In this document: one piece after another, positions 34,321-42,405 of the stretch
Layout: each line of letters opens with the position of its first letter
Position numbering within the stretch: position 1 is the first letter of the stretch
DNA from: Desulfosporosinus sp.
GTDB taxonomy: Bacteria; Bacillota; Desulfitobacteriia; Desulfitobacteriales; Desulfitobacteriaceae
NCBI GenBank assembly: GCA_003513495.1
Contig: DOPM01000028.1
Location: 1-64,000 of the forward strand
Reading direction: 5' to 3'
DNA length: 64,000 nucleotides
Made by a program: the position numbers and the translations under genes
The notes under the pieces: model-generated
Databases searched by the model: none
What the model saw: the letters and a program-made list of their open reading frames with translations, nothing else
What the model was told of the DNA's origin: nothing

Positions 34321-34848
34321 TTAGTTCTTTCGAACAAGCTTCTGACGTAACGATGTCAATAGCTTGTTCTTTTGCTCTTCATTCTCAAAGATTCTAAGCG
34401 GTATTATATGTGCCGAATTTGCATTGACATAGATGAAAATATGCTCTTTGTCTTCAACAATATTTTCTATTCCACTGAAATGAGTCCTTGCTTCAGTGTG
34501 CTCACTTCTATCAACAATTTCATGTTCTGAGATCGCTAAGTTATGAGTTCCTACCACACTATTGTGTTTCCCTTCAGCAAGCATCTTGGAAATTTTTCTT
34601 GATACGATTTTCTTTAAGCGTTTCGGATAATATGCAACCCAATACAAGTAAAGGAGTATGAAAGCCACGAACCAATACCCTAACGGCATACTCGTAAATT
34701 GTCTAAGAAAGAAGGGTAAGATTAAAAAGGATAAAGAAAAGATATACCGTTGTAAAAAAAACGAACGCCTAGTCAGCTTAGAATAGGTAATATGGAAAAG
34801 ATTGAAAGCAATTAAATCCTGTTCATTCAGTTTGTACTCAAAATTCAT
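34321..34848 (-). CDS. YcxB-family membrane protein
   Basis: 175 residues from ATG 34848 with AAGGAG upstream. The start, NEQDLIAFNLFHITYS, then two adjacent membrane segments (about 35-75), then a C-terminal soluble domain with THFSGIENIVEDKEHIFIYV and HIIPLRIF, is the YcxB pattern. The function of YcxB is unknown. 24 bases separate its stop from thpR, so an operon is possible. Confidence 0.8.
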   Translation of the reverse strand: MNFEYKLNEQDLIAFNLFHITYSKLTRRSFFLQRYIFSLSFLILPFFLRQFTSMPLGYWFVAFILLYLYWVAYYPKRLKKIVSRKISKMLAEGKHNSVVGTHNLAISEHEIVDRSEHTEARTHFSGIENIVEDKEHIFIYVNANSAHIIPLRIFENEEQKNKLLTSLRQKLVRKN

Positions 34849-34973
34849 ATAGATACTCACTCCTTTGTTTATTATTTGTGTATGCCCAAAAATGGTATAG
34901 CCCAAACAATGCAACTATGATTAATTTTCCAAACCCCACTAAATAGTTAATGGTCTAAATCCTTCCATTAAGA

Positions 34974-35111
34974 AAAACGCTACGCGTCTTTTTATCTATA
35001 CTTTCTGAGGCGTAGCCGAAGAATCTTGACTTCTGCACTATTTCACACAAGTTAAGATCCTTCGCTGCGCTCAAGTTGATATGAGTGAAAGAGGACCCTA
35101 AAGTTATACTT
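34974..35111. repeat. dispersed repeat, copy 1
   Basis: The 56-bp core (35056-35111) starts GATCCTTCGCTGCGCTCAAG and ends GACCCTAAAGTTATACTT. It differs from copy 2 at 4 positions. To the left, homology to copy 2 continues (TAGCCGAAGAATCTTGACTT), and further left to copy 3 (ACGCTACG..TCTTTT). A hairpin (35129-35149) lies just beyond the right end. With promoters for gntR to the right, this accounts for most of the 34849-35313 gap. Confidence 0.8.
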
Positions 35112-35121
35112 ATGACAGTAC

Positions 35122-35150
35122 AAGAAAACACTGCCCTAAAAGAGCAGTGC
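35122..35150 (-). terminator. terminator-like hairpin beside repeat copy 1
   Basis: CACTGC (35129-35134) pairs with GCAGTG (35144-35149); read on the minus strand it is followed by TTTTCTTG. No minus-strand gene is visible just upstream, so its transcript is unknown. Confidence 0.45.
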
Positions 35151-35243
35151 CATAATCAATTCTAAGAGTATAATACAGTGAAATGGCCTGTCTAACAAGT
35201 CTTTAAGAATTCTTTTATAGACAATCGTAAATTTTCTTTGGAC

Positions 35244-35286
35244 ATCAGACATCTTGCTTTAAATGAGATGTCTGATAGAATATAAT
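35244..35286 (+). promoter_or_regulatory. operator and promoter of the FadR-type regulator gene
   Basis: ATCAGACATCT (35244-35254) and AGATGTCTGAT (35266-35276) are perfect 11-bp inverted arms with an 11-base gap. TATAAT at 35281-35286 with TTTAAA 17 bases earlier is the likely promoter, overlapped by the right arm. A related half site, ATTAGACATCA, sits at the ilvD promoter, so this is probably the binding site of the regulator itself. Confidence 0.65.
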
Positions 35287-35313
35287 GACTAAACTTTTAG
35301 GGAGGATCTTTTT

Positions 35314-36000
35314 ATGAAACGAGAAGGAAGAAGTCTGGCAGAAAATATAGCAGATGATATTCTCGCTATGATTACCATAGATAAAAAGTTCGCAATAGGA
35401 GATAAACTCCCCAATGAAAATGAGCTTTCTGCAGATCTACACGTAAGCCGCACGACGTTAAGAGAAGCTATACGCATTCTAGTCGCTCACAATGTTCTGG
35501 AAATCCAACGTGGAAAGGGAACCTATGTTAAGAATAACCAAGAGTTAAACGAAGAGTTTGGTTTAAAAGAACTTTCAACCCTTCAGTTAGGTGTCAAAGA
35601 TTTATATGAAATGCGTCTAATCTTTGAGCCCCAATCAGCCTATTATGCCGCAAAACGAGCAACCGATAAAGAACTTGAGCGCATTTTGTATTATGGCAGG
35701 TTAGAGGAAGAAATGATATTGAACAAGCAAGATCGAACGGAGGTTGAGCAGGCCTTTCACAAATCCATCGCCAAGGCAACTCACAACGAGTTTATGAATC
35801 GGTTGATGCCTATTCTTTATCAGGCCATTGATAAAGGAGTCCTTTTGTCTGACTCAAATGAAGAAATGGTGCAGAATACCTTAAATGATCATCGAATGAT
35901 TATGGAGTTTTTAGCAAAACGAGATGCCGAAGGTGCTAAAACTGCCATGAAACTTCATATCATCCATGCCATGAGAGGTTTTGGAATCATCGAAAGTTGA
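35314..36000 (+). CDS. FadR/GntR-family transcriptional regulator
   Basis: 228 residues. The winged helix-turn-helix spans about 8-72 (GDKLPNENELSADLHVSRTTLREAIRIL in part, then GKGTYV), followed by an all-helical FCD ligand-binding domain (about 90-222) with E-M-R-x-x-x-E-P-Q and the His residues in DHRMIMEFL and MKLHIIHA. FCD proteins bind small acids or metals. It is followed by ilvD, 91 bases away, and has an autoregulatory-looking palindrome, so it probably controls ilvD. GGGAGG precedes the ATG. Confidence 0.9.
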   Translation: MKREGRSLAENIADDILAMITIDKKFAIGDKLPNENELSADLHVSRTTLREAIRILVAHNVLEIQRGKGTYVKNNQELNEEFGLKELSTLQLGVKDLYEMRLIFEPQSAYYAAKRATDKELERILYYGRLEEEMILNKQDRTEVEQAFHKSIAKATHNEFMNRLMPILYQAIDKGVLLSDSNEEMVQNTLNDHRMIMEFLAKRDAEGAKTAMKLHIIHAMRGFGIIES

Positions 36001-36025
36001 ACGAGCCATTAGTATAATTTTCACA

Positions 36026-36054
36026 TAGACATTAGACATCATACAATTTATAAT
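36026..36054 (+). promoter_or_regulatory. ilvD promoter with half operator
   Basis: TAGACA (36026-36031), 17-base spacer, TATAAT (36049-36054). ATTAGACATCA at 36031-36041 matches 9 of 11 bases of the palindrome arm in front of the upstream regulator gene. Confidence 0.55.
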
Positions 36055-36091
36055 GTAGGTATACAACTACTATAAAAGAGGTGTTTGTACA

Positions 36092-37741
36092 ATGAATAGT
36101 GATGCAGTAACCAAAACTTCACCACACCGCGCCTTATTTCATGCTCTAGGATTGACTAATGAGGAAATTGAACGTCCCTTAATCGGCATTGTAAGCTCGA
36201 AAAACGATATTGTCCCGGGGCACATGAATCTAGATAAAATTGTCGATGCTGTAAAGTTAGGTGTCGCCATGGCTGGAGGAACTCCTCTTGTTTTCCCTGC
36301 TATTGCTGTATGTGACGGCCTAGCAATGGGACATCAAGGAATGAAGTATTCCCTTGTCACTAGAGAATTGATAGCTGACTCTACTGAGGCTATGACACTT
36401 GCCCATGCCTTCGATGCACTGGTTATGGTTCCAAATTGTGATAAAAACGTTCCTGGATTGTTAATGGCTGCAGCAAGGTTAAACATTCCAACCATATTCG
36501 TCAGCGGCGGTCCAATGCTTGCTGGTAAAGTGGATGGGCAGAAAATTAGTTTTTCCAATGTTTCAGAAGCAGTCAGCGAATACCAAGCAGGTAAGATCAC
36601 TAAAGAAAAACTACAGGAATATGAAAATAAAGGCTGCCCAACCTGTGGTTCCTGTTCTGGCATGTATACCGCCAACAGTATGAACTGCCTAACGGAAGTA
36701 TTGGGAATGGGATTGAAAGGCAACGGAACGATCCCTGCTGTTTATTCGGCTCGTATTCAGCTAGCAAAGCACGCGGGTATGCAAATTATGGAGTTGCTGA
36801 AAAAGGATATCCGGCCAAGAGATATTATGACGAAGGATGCCTTTGAAAATGCTTTGACCTTAGATATGGCCTTAGGCTGCAGTACAAACAGTATGCTGCA
36901 TCTTCCTGCGATTGCTCATGAATGCGGCATTGAATTAGATCTGGATATCGCTAATGCAATTAGTGACAAAACTCCAAATCTCTGCCACCTTGCACCTGCT
37001 GGGCATAACTTTGTAGAAGAACTTGATGAAGCTGGCGGCATCTACGCGGTCATGAATGAAGTCAACAAATTAGGTTTAATCAAAACGGATTTAATCACCT
37101 GTTCAGGTAGAACTGTAGGCGAAAACATCGCAGGTTGTATAAATAAAAATACTGAGGTCATTAGACCTGTCGAAAACCCTTACAGCAAAACAGGCGGAAT
37201 CGCCGTATTGAAAGGGAATCTCGCTCCTGACTCCTGTGTTGTCAAACGCTCTGCAGTTGCACCAGAAATGTTAAAACATGAAGGACCTGCAAAAGTATTT
37301 GATTGCGAAGAAGACGCTATGCAAGCGATTAATAGCGGCCAAATCACCCCGGGGGATGTTGTAGTCATTCGATATGAAGGTCCAAAAGGCGGGCCTGGCA
37401 TGAGAGAAATGCTGAATCCTACCTCTGCTATTATGGGACGGGGACTTGGAGAAAGCGTTGCACTCATTACAGATGGGCGGTTCAGCGGTGCTACAAGGGG
37501 CGCAGCAATTGGTCATGTTTCTCCTGAAGCAGCAGTAGGAGGTAATATTGCTTTGATAGAAAGCGGAGATATTATCCAAATTGATATTATGGCTAATGAA
37601 ATTAATATTAAAATTAGTGACTCCGAACTAGAAAAACGAAGAGCGGCTTGGAAACCCAGAAAGCCTCGTATTACAACTGGGTATCTTGCAAGATATGCCG
37701 CTGCCGTAACGTCAGGAAATAAAGGCGCTATTTTAGAATAA
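36092..37741 (+). CDS. ilvD: dihydroxy-acid dehydratase
   Basis: 549 residues, normal length. Cysteine blocks NCDKNVPGLLMA and GCPTCGSCSGMYTANSMNCL bind the Fe-S cluster, and TDGRFSGATRGAAIGHVSPEA is the C-terminal signature. It dehydrates dihydroxy acids in valine and isoleucine synthesis. In this window ilvD is separate from the ilvB operon and paired with its own FadR-type regulator. AAAGAGGTG precedes the ATG. Confidence 0.97.
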   Translation: MNSDAVTKTSPHRALFHALGLTNEEIERPLIGIVSSKNDIVPGHMNLDKIVDAVKLGVAMAGGTPLVFPAIAVCDGLAMGHQGMKYSLVTRELIADSTEAMTLAHAFDALVMVPNCDKNVPGLLMAAARLNIPTIFVSGGPMLAGKVDGQKISFSNVSEAVSEYQAGKITKEKLQEYENKGCPTCGSCSGMYTANSMNCLTEVLGMGLKGNGTIPAVYSARIQLAKHAGMQIMELLKKDIRPRDIMTKDAFENALTLDMALGCSTNSMLHLPAIAHECGIELDLDIANAISDKTPNLCHLAPAGHNFVEELDEAGGIYAVMNEVNKLGLIKTDLITCSGRTVGENIAGCINKNTEVIRPVENPYSKTGGIAVLKGNLAPDSCVVKRSAVAPEMLKHEGPAKVFDCEEDAMQAINSGQITPGDVVVIRYEGPKGGPGMREMLNPTSAIMGRGLGESVALITDGRFSGATRGAAIGHVSPEAAVGGNIALIESGDIIQIDIMANEINIKISDSELEKRRAAWKPRKPRITTGYLARYAAAVTSGNKGAILE

Positions 37742-37758
37742 GTGAACAATAAAATTAC

Positions 37759-37803
37759 AAAAGCAACCAGCAAAACACTTAGGCATTTAGCTGGTTGCTT
37801 TTT
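37759..37803 (+). terminator. terminator of ilvD
   Basis: AAAAGCAACCAGC pairs with GCTGGTTGCTTTT, followed by T-rich sequence. Confidence 0.9.
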
Positions 37804-37819
37804 GTTGTGTCCATCAAGG

Positions 37820-38263
37820 TTATAGGGGCATGTCCATCTTACTCCACGCCATATTAATGACTATTTCGCCTGTTTCTGGTTGAACTTCCTGACTAACATA
37901 TGTAAACCCATTCTTGATATAGAATCTTCTGGCAGCATTATTCTTGCTATACACCCCTACGAGCAATTGCTTTTTTACTTTTTTGGCTTGCTCAAGCAAA
38001 TGAGTACCGATTCCCACACCTTGCTTGCCTGGTGAAACAAATAAACCTCCAATGTAGTTTCCTACTAAAGATATAAAACCAAATAAATTACCATTTTCCT
38101 CGGCTATCCACGTTTCTGCCTGTGGTAAATACTTGTTTCTTAACTCATCTTTATGAGATTCCCACATTTCCTTGGCAATAAAGGAATGTGCGATGACACT
38201 TGCATTGTACCATATCTCTACCAATTCCTCTGTATCGGTATCCTGGAAATGCCTAATAATCAT
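37820..38263 (-). CDS. GNAT-family N-acetyltransferase
   Basis: 147 residues from ATG 38263; the longer frame runs further into the preceding gene. GLFVSPGKQGVGIGTHLLE is the acetyl-CoA pyrophosphate-binding motif A, and NAARRFYIKNGF the C-terminal motif B, as in E. coli YjaB-like proteins. Substrate unknown. Its start overlaps the stop of the 74-residue coiled-coil gene by 11 bases. Confidence 0.85.
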   Translation of the reverse strand: MIIRHFQDTDTEELVEIWYNASVIAHSFIAKEMWESHKDELRNKYLPQAETWIAEENGNLFGFISLVGNYIGGLFVSPGKQGVGIGTHLLEQAKKVKKQLLVGVYSKNNAARRFYIKNGFTYVSQEVQPETGEIVINMAWSKMDMPL

Positions 38264-38477
38264 TAGTACCACTCTCTGGAAAAAGCAACCTGCGCAAACG
38301 CTCTAGTTCTTCTTCTAAATCCTCACGTTCTGCTACCATGCTTGGTTGAACGGAATGGAAGGGCCAGCGCGCTTTTACGTCGGCCAACTTTTGCTCCACA
38401 ATATTAAGTTGAAGTAACAGCTCCTGGGGATCTATGGGTTGCTCATTTCCACTGATCCTTTGTTCTTTCTTATCCAT
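38253..38477 (-). CDS. 74-residue helical protein between ferredoxin and GNAT genes
   Basis: ATG 38477 lies inside the end of the ferredoxin gene, with GAGGAGG upstream. The protein is mostly helical with heptad-like spacing (ELLLQLNIVEQKLADVKARW, then AEREDLEEELERLRRLLF). No family recognised. The three overlapping genes, ferredoxin, this one and GNAT, form a tight operon. Confidence 0.65.
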   Translation of the reverse strand: MDKKEQRISGNEQPIDPQELLLQLNIVEQKLADVKARWPFHSVQPSMVAEREDLEEELERLRRLLFPESGTNDY

Positions 38478-38670
38478 CCAGATTTTCCTCCTCTGGCACA
38501 ACAAATGTAATAGCTCCATGCATACACTGTTCCATACAGGTTTCACACTCGACACAAATTGTGGGGTCCACGACCGGAAGATGTGAAAGCATAGTTATTG
38601 CCTGGACGGGGCATGCATTTACACATCGTTTGCACCCCCGGCACAGCTTTTCTAAGATGAACGCAGCCAT
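38470..38670 (-). CDS. 2[4Fe-4S] ferredoxin-like protein
   Basis: 66 residues from ATG 38670 (TTGGAG upstream). Two classical cluster motifs are present: CRGCKRCVNACP and CVECETCMEQCM. The first is C-x-x-C-x-x-C-x-x-x-C-P; the second lacks the closing Pro. It would carry electrons in the cytoplasm. The leader has a consensus promoter, a CsoR-type palindrome and a hairpin, so expression is probably regulated. Confidence 0.9.
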   Translation of the reverse strand: MAAFILEKLCRGCKRCVNACPVQAITMLSHLPVVDPTICVECETCMEQCMHGAITFVVPEEENLDG

Positions 38671-38697
38671 ATCCAGCTCCAACTCCCCTCATCATCA

Positions 38698-38722
38698 AGA
38701 GAAAAACACGGTTTTTCTCTTA
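38698..38722 (-). promoter_or_regulatory. leader hairpin before the ferredoxin gene
   Basis: AAGAGAAAAA and TTTTTCTCTT form a 10-bp stem with a 5-base loop between the promoter and the ferredoxin start. It could be a weak terminator or a stability hairpin. Confidence 0.45.
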
Positions 38723-38741
38723 GCAACCAATATCCCCCCAT

Positions 38742-38753
38742 ATACCCCGGTAT
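38742..38753 (-). promoter_or_regulatory. CsoR/CstR-type operator candidate
   Basis: ATACCCCGGTAT has ATACC/GGTAT arms, the shape of CsoR-family operators, and lies between the ferredoxin promoter and gene. A CstR/CsoR-like repressor is encoded 2.6 kb away in the same cluster. Confidence 0.4.
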
Positions 38754-38772
38754 GGTATTGTATTGTATTTTT

Positions 38773-38801
38773 AATATATTCGCCTCTCGTCCATTTGTCA
38801 A
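38773..38801 (-). promoter_or_regulatory. promoter of the ferredoxin operon
   Basis: Minus strand TTGACA (38796-38801), 17-base spacer, TATATT (38773-38778). Confidence 0.75.
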
Positions 38802-38939
38802 CCCTTCTGAGTAGTATCTTTTGAGATGTCACAATTATCTCATCCAAATTTTCACGTACTATAAAGTCATAATCAGGACACTCAAATTTATTCCTCTTGT
38901 ATTATAATGATTCTATTGAAAGCAAAGGAGAGTTTAGGC

Positions 38940-39155
38940 ATGGAGGATATATCCGTATTGCGTAACGAAGATTTGAAAAGACGACTACAAACATTGTCAG
39001 AGGAATTAGAAGAGTTAGAAGAGGAACGAGACTATGTACTTAAGCAGACTGGTCTGCATCTTCCTGGTCATACGGTTAAGCGATATGAAGCTGAGACTCA
39101 GGCCTTAAAAGAATCCATCGCAGCCTTAACCGCAGAACTAGATCTTCGCAAATAG
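38940..39155 (+). CDS. 71-residue coiled-coil protein
   Basis: ATG 38940 with AAAGGAGAG upstream. Long acidic helix (LKRRLQTLSEELEELEEERD) interrupted by GLHLPGHTV and a second helix. A short coiled-coil hairpin with a His-containing turn. No family recognised; widespread small proteins of this kind are annotated hypothetical. A terminator follows directly. Confidence 0.65.
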   Translation: MEDISVLRNEDLKRRLQTLSEELEELEEERDYVLKQTGLHLPGHTVKRYEAETQALKESIAALTAELDLRK

Positions 39156-39165
39156 TTTTCCAATA

Positions 39166-39208
39166 TAAGTGGGTGTAAGGAAACTAATAGTTCCTTACAC
39201 CCACTTTA
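39166..39208. terminator. bidirectional terminator
   Basis: TAAGTGGGTGTAAGGAA pairs with TTCCTTACACCCACTTA over a short loop; it separates the coiled-coil gene from the convergent mrp gene. Confidence 0.85.
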
Positions 39209-39270
39209 TAAATCAATGGCTCTGGTCGACGAGAGATAAGTAGGCTCTTTTAACTATTTAGTAGGCTTAC

Positions 39271-40125
39271 TTACGCAAGATTCTTGTCACTGCTCAACTT
39301 AATCTGATCCGCTAGGTTACGCGCAATTTGATCAAAGTCAGATGATCGATAATCCTCAATTTTACCTGCATCGGATAGTGTCGCTAGATTAGGATCAAGG
39401 GGAAGAGCCCCTAAGAAAGGAATCGAAGTACGTTTCGCTTCTTCTTCTCCCTGTGGTTTCCCAAAGACTTCTATTTTCTTACTACAATCGGGGCATTGGA
39501 CATAGGCCATGTTTTCAATCAGCCCATAAATTGGCGGTTCATAATTACGTACCATTTTAATTGCTTTTCGTACCACCATATTCGCCAAGGCCTGCGGGCT
39601 TGTTACCATCACGACACCATTAATCGGCAAGGATTGGAAGATGGTAATCGCTACATCCCCAGTCCCTGGAGGCATATCAATCAAAAGATAATCCAATTCT
39701 CCCCAAATGACATCCTTCCAGAACTGGTTTACGACTTGAGTGATCAATGGTCCACGTAAGATAACAGGGTCATCTTCATTTTCAATCATCAAATTAAGAG
39801 ACATAATCTTTATTCCGCCGCGACTTGTTGGAGCAATAATACCACCTTGGCTTGCTCCTGCCCTTTCCTTAATTCCAAAGATTTTAGGAATACTTGGTCC
39901 AGTTATGTCCGAATCTAGAATACCAACTTTAAATCCTTGGCGCATGAGACTTACGGCTAACATACCTGTTACAGAAGATTTTCCAACTCCACCTTTTCCA
40001 CTCATAACAGCAATGACCTTTTTAACATTACTGGCTTTCTGCGCCTTGGTTAACTGAGGCGCACTCGAACAGCTCTCTGTGTTACATGAACCTGCTGCAG
40101 CACAGCTATTACATGACTCGCTCAA
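39271..40125 (-). CDS. mrp: Mrp/NBP35-family Fe-S carrier ATPase
   Basis: 284 residues. The N-terminus has C-x-x-C and further Cys (CNSCAAAGSCNTESC), as in Nbp35-type Fe-S scaffolds. MSGKGGVGKSSVTGML is the deviant Walker A of the Mrp/MinD group; LDSDITGPSIPKIFG and DYLLIDMPPGTGD are the other nucleotide blocks; CPDCSKK near residue 213 gives the C-x-x-C that binds the cluster in a dimer. It probably transfers Fe-S clusters. Operon neighbours NifX-like and DUF134 proteins are its usual partners in anaerobes. Confidence 0.92.
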   Translation of the reverse strand: MSESCNSCAAAGSCNTESCSSAPQLTKAQKASNVKKVIAVMSGKGGVGKSSVTGMLAVSLMRQGFKVGILDSDITGPSIPKIFGIKERAGASQGGIIAPTSRGGIKIMSLNLMIENEDDPVILRGPLITQVVNQFWKDVIWGELDYLLIDMPPGTGDVAITIFQSLPINGVVMVTSPQALANMVVRKAIKMVRNYEPPIYGLIENMAYVQCPDCSKKIEVFGKPQGEEEAKRTSIPFLGALPLDPNLATLSDAGKIEDYRSSDFDQIARNLADQIKLSSDKNLA

Positions 40126-40161
40126 CTTTTCTGCCTCCCATTTTCAAATAATATAAGTACC

Positions 40162-40181
40162 CTTGTACTAACGAGTACAAG
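40162..40181 (-). promoter_or_regulatory. palindrome in the mrp leader
   Basis: CTTGTACT and AGTACAAG are perfect 8-bp arms with a 4-base centre, just downstream of the probable mrp promoter. It is a possible operator for an Fe-S or redox regulator. Confidence 0.45.
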
Positions 40182-40185
40182 ATTA

Positions 40186-40215
40186 ATCTTACTCCTCAAA
40201 TTCTTTGTTTGTCAA
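40186..40215 (-). promoter_or_regulatory. probable mrp promoter
   Basis: Minus strand TTGACA (40210-40215), 18-base spacer, TAAGAT (40186-40191). Confidence 0.5.
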
Positions 40216-40285
40216 GGTTTGTCGGTACTTAAGGGTTGTTTTACTTAATTGGTAAAGAATTAACCTAGTATTCTATTATCCTTAC

Positions 40286-40660
40286 TTAGTGATGATGGTG
40301 ACCGTGCTCATGACCATGATCATGGGAGCAAACTGAACCTGTACTTACGATCTTACCCAAGGCATAGCGATTTGCTACATCAGCCACGTTCCCCGATGCA
40401 CCCGATACTACCTCAAGGCCTACAGCATGAAGACCATTAATCATTCCTCCACCGATACCGCCGCAAACAAGAACTTCGATGCCTTTACTTTTAAACATAT
40501 TAGCTAGTCCTGCATGCTGATGCTGAAGACCCGTTGAACTTAGTAATTCAACAAAACGAGCCTCATTTCCTTCAATCTCAAACACTGAGAATCCTGCGGC
40601 GCGTCCGAAATGCGGATCTAAGTCCTCACCATTTGTTGGAATTGCTATTTTTTTTGACAT
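40286..40660 (-). CDS. NifX/NifB-domain (FeMo-cofactor-binding-like) protein
   Basis: 124 residues. KIAIPTNGEDLDPHFGRAAGF and VLVCGGIGGGMINGLHAVGLEVVSGASG in pieces match the dinitrogenase Fe-Mo-cofactor biosynthesis fold. The C-terminus is His-rich (CSHDHGHEHGHHHH), suggesting metal binding. No nitrogenase genes are nearby; such proteins often travel with Mrp and DUF134 in anaerobes and may serve Fe-S or Mo cofactor handling. GGAGG precedes the ATG. Confidence 0.88.
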   Translation of the reverse strand: MSKKIAIPTNGEDLDPHFGRAAGFSVFEIEGNEARFVELLSSTGLQHQHAGLANMFKSKGIEVLVCGGIGGGMINGLHAVGLEVVSGASGNVADVANRYALGKIVSTGSVCSHDHGHEHGHHHH

Positions 40661-40717
40661 AGTATTAAACCTCCTAAAACTAATTTTTTCAGACCCGACA
40701 GCTTCTACCTATAATCC

Positions 40718-41179
40718 TCATCTAGTCCCCTCGTGATGACCGTGGTTACAGAAACGTTTAGACCCTTTGTTAATCCTCATCTTTTTCATGCTCCCACACA
40801 TTGGACAAGGGATTTCATATCCGTGTTTCCCCCCTGCGGCACATGGTACAACCTCCCAGACATGTCCACATCCAACACACTCAAACACTCGGTTTTTCAT
40901 TAAATAGTGACCACCTCGAATGATTATAGGTCGTCCTTCTACTAAAGCAGAAGCAATTTTTGACCTAGCAGCACCTAAAATTCGCTGAAACGTAGCTCTG
41001 GAAATCCCCATTGACGCTGCACAATCGACTTGATCCAAACCTACTTTGTCTTTAAGGCGAATGGCCTCCAATTCCTCCAGCTTAATATTTGTTTCTTCTA
41101 GATATGTTTGTCCAAGAGGAATAAACGTTTGGCAGACTATTGCATCGTCGATCAGGCCACAACAACGTTGCCTTGGCAT
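40718..41179 (-). CDS. DUF134 DNA-binding protein with Cys-rich tail
   Basis: 153 residues from ATG 41179 (AAAAGGAGG upstream). LEELEAIRLKDKVGLDQVDC and AASMGISRATFQRILGAARS form the DUF134 sigma-70-region-4-like helix-turn-helix. A C-terminal part has C-x-x-C pairs (CVGCGHVW, CPMCGS) like a zinc ribbon. DUF134 proteins are thought to regulate neighbouring Mrp/NifX genes; direct evidence is not in the sequence. Confidence 0.88.
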   Translation of the reverse strand: MPRQRCCGLIDDAIVCQTFIPLGQTYLEETNIKLEELEAIRLKDKVGLDQVDCAASMGISRATFQRILGAARSKIASALVEGRPIIIRGGHYLMKNRVFECVGCGHVWEVVPCAAGGKHGYEIPCPMCGSMKKMRINKGSKRFCNHGHHEGTR

Positions 41180-41345
41180 TGAGCCTCCTTTTGGGCATAT
41201 GCTCAAATAAAGTATATCAAATTTATTTAATAATGCAATTAAAACTCTAAAAAAATAGTAAAATTTAAGAATTCACCAATTCGTATTTAGTGTTTCACGG
41301 GTTTTTACTCTTATCCATGATTTCACTGTCACCTATTAACTATAA

Positions 41346-41378
41346 TAAAAAAACCGCCACCAAGAAAGGTTGACGGTA
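41346..41378 (-). terminator. terminator of the CsoR-family gene
   Basis: Minus strand ACCGTCAACC pairs with GGTGGCGGT over a short loop, followed by TTTTTTT. Confidence 0.85.
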
Positions 41379-41389
41379 GACTAAAAGAG

Positions 41390-41686
41390 TTATTGATTTA
41401 GTTTCATAAGGGTTTCAATAGCGTTATTCAGCACCTCTTGACGATCCTCCCCTGAGTCGATGGCCTCTAGAAGGCAGGAACTTGCATAACGTTGTGCGAT
41501 TATAACAGATGTTTTATGTACAGCTGAACGAATAGCTACAAGTTGTAATAAAATTTCTTCACAGCTCTTCTCTTCCTCTATCATACGTTCTACCCCTGAA
41601 ATATGACCACGCACAGTCTTTAATCGCGTTAGAATGTTATGTACTTCTTCGGGATTAACTTCTTTCAAAAGACACATTCCTTTCAT
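41390..41686 (-). CDS. CsoR/FrmR-superfamily repressor, CstR-like
   Basis: 98 residues, all helical. TRLKTVRGHISGVERMIEE is helix 1, and SCEEILLQLVAIRSAVHK carries the first conserved Cys. The second Cys is in RYASSC. The copper-binding His of CsoR, four residues before that Cys, is Tyr here. Loss of that His with both Cys kept is the pattern of CstR-like persulfide sensors, so sulfur rather than copper sensing is plausible. The start is uncertain because an AAAGGA inside the first codons could serve a TTG start. Confidence 0.85.
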   Translation of the reverse strand: MKGMCLLKEVNPEEVHNILTRLKTVRGHISGVERMIEEEKSCEEILLQLVAIRSAVHKTSVIIAQRYASSCLLEAIDSGEDRQEVLNNAIETLMKLNQ

Positions 41687-41762
41687 ATTTAGTTTACTGT
41701 TATCCCTAAATTTTTGTTATGCAAATCACAAACCTTGGGCACTGCTTCTTTTCCTCATACAC

Positions 41763-42344
41763 TTATGTACGGTAAAGTTTAATATACTTCTGATAACTAT
41801 TTAAGACACGCCCTACATAGTCTCGCGTCTCTTTAAATGGAATATCTTGTTTGCGAATATTTCCGGGGTCAATCTGGCCCGATTTAATCCATTCTTTTAC
41901 ATGTCCTTGTCCACCATTATAGGCAGCAATTACTAGGGTTTGATTATTAGAAAATAACTTTTGGAGACTAGCCAGATACCATGTACCATATTGAATATTC
42001 TTCTCAGGATTTAGCAAATCCTTGTCACTGTATTCTTTATCTCCAATACTCTCAGCAATTGACTGTGCCGTCTTAGGCATCAATTGCATTAACCCTTTAG
42101 CACCCTTATTTGATTCAGATTGAGGAAGGAACTTGCTTTCTTCTCGTATTACTGCAAGCACGAATAAAGGATCAACGCCGTAAAGAGCTGAGTATTTCTC
42201 TATAATAATCCTATGTGGGTAGGGATAAATAATCTTCTGCAAGTCTGATTGTTGCCATATACTATACCCTAGTAGGACGGCAAGAATAACAAGCAAAGTA
42301 ATCTTTTGTCCATTTATCCAACGCTTAAATCTCTTTTTAGCCAT
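41763..42344 (-). CDS. lytic transglycosylase (SLT domain)
   Basis: 193 residues from ATG 42344 with GAGGAG upstream. One N-terminal membrane anchor (about 14-31) and an SLT/GH23 domain: VIREESKFLPQSESNKGA holds the catalytic Glu, GLMQLMPKTAQSIA and AAYNGGQGHV are family signatures. It cleaves peptidoglycan glycan strands outside the membrane. It follows coaE by 61 bases. Confidence 0.93.
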   Translation of the reverse strand: MAKKRFKRWINGQKITLLVILAVLLGYSIWQQSDLQKIIYPYPHRIIIEKYSALYGVDPLFVLAVIREESKFLPQSESNKGAKGLMQLMPKTAQSIAESIGDKEYSDKDLLNPEKNIQYGTWYLASLQKLFSNNQTLVIAAYNGGQGHVKEWIKSGQIDPGNIRKQDIPFKETRDYVGRVLNSYQKYIKLYRT

Positions 42345-42405
42345 CCCATCTCCTCTTCTCAATATAAAGGTCATTATCGTAAGTTTATTAACTTGGCTCT
42401 GATAA

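Noticed and set aside
40286..40660. Nitrogenase cofactor gene
   Set aside because: The NifX-like domain is common without nitrogenase, and no nif genes lie in the window.
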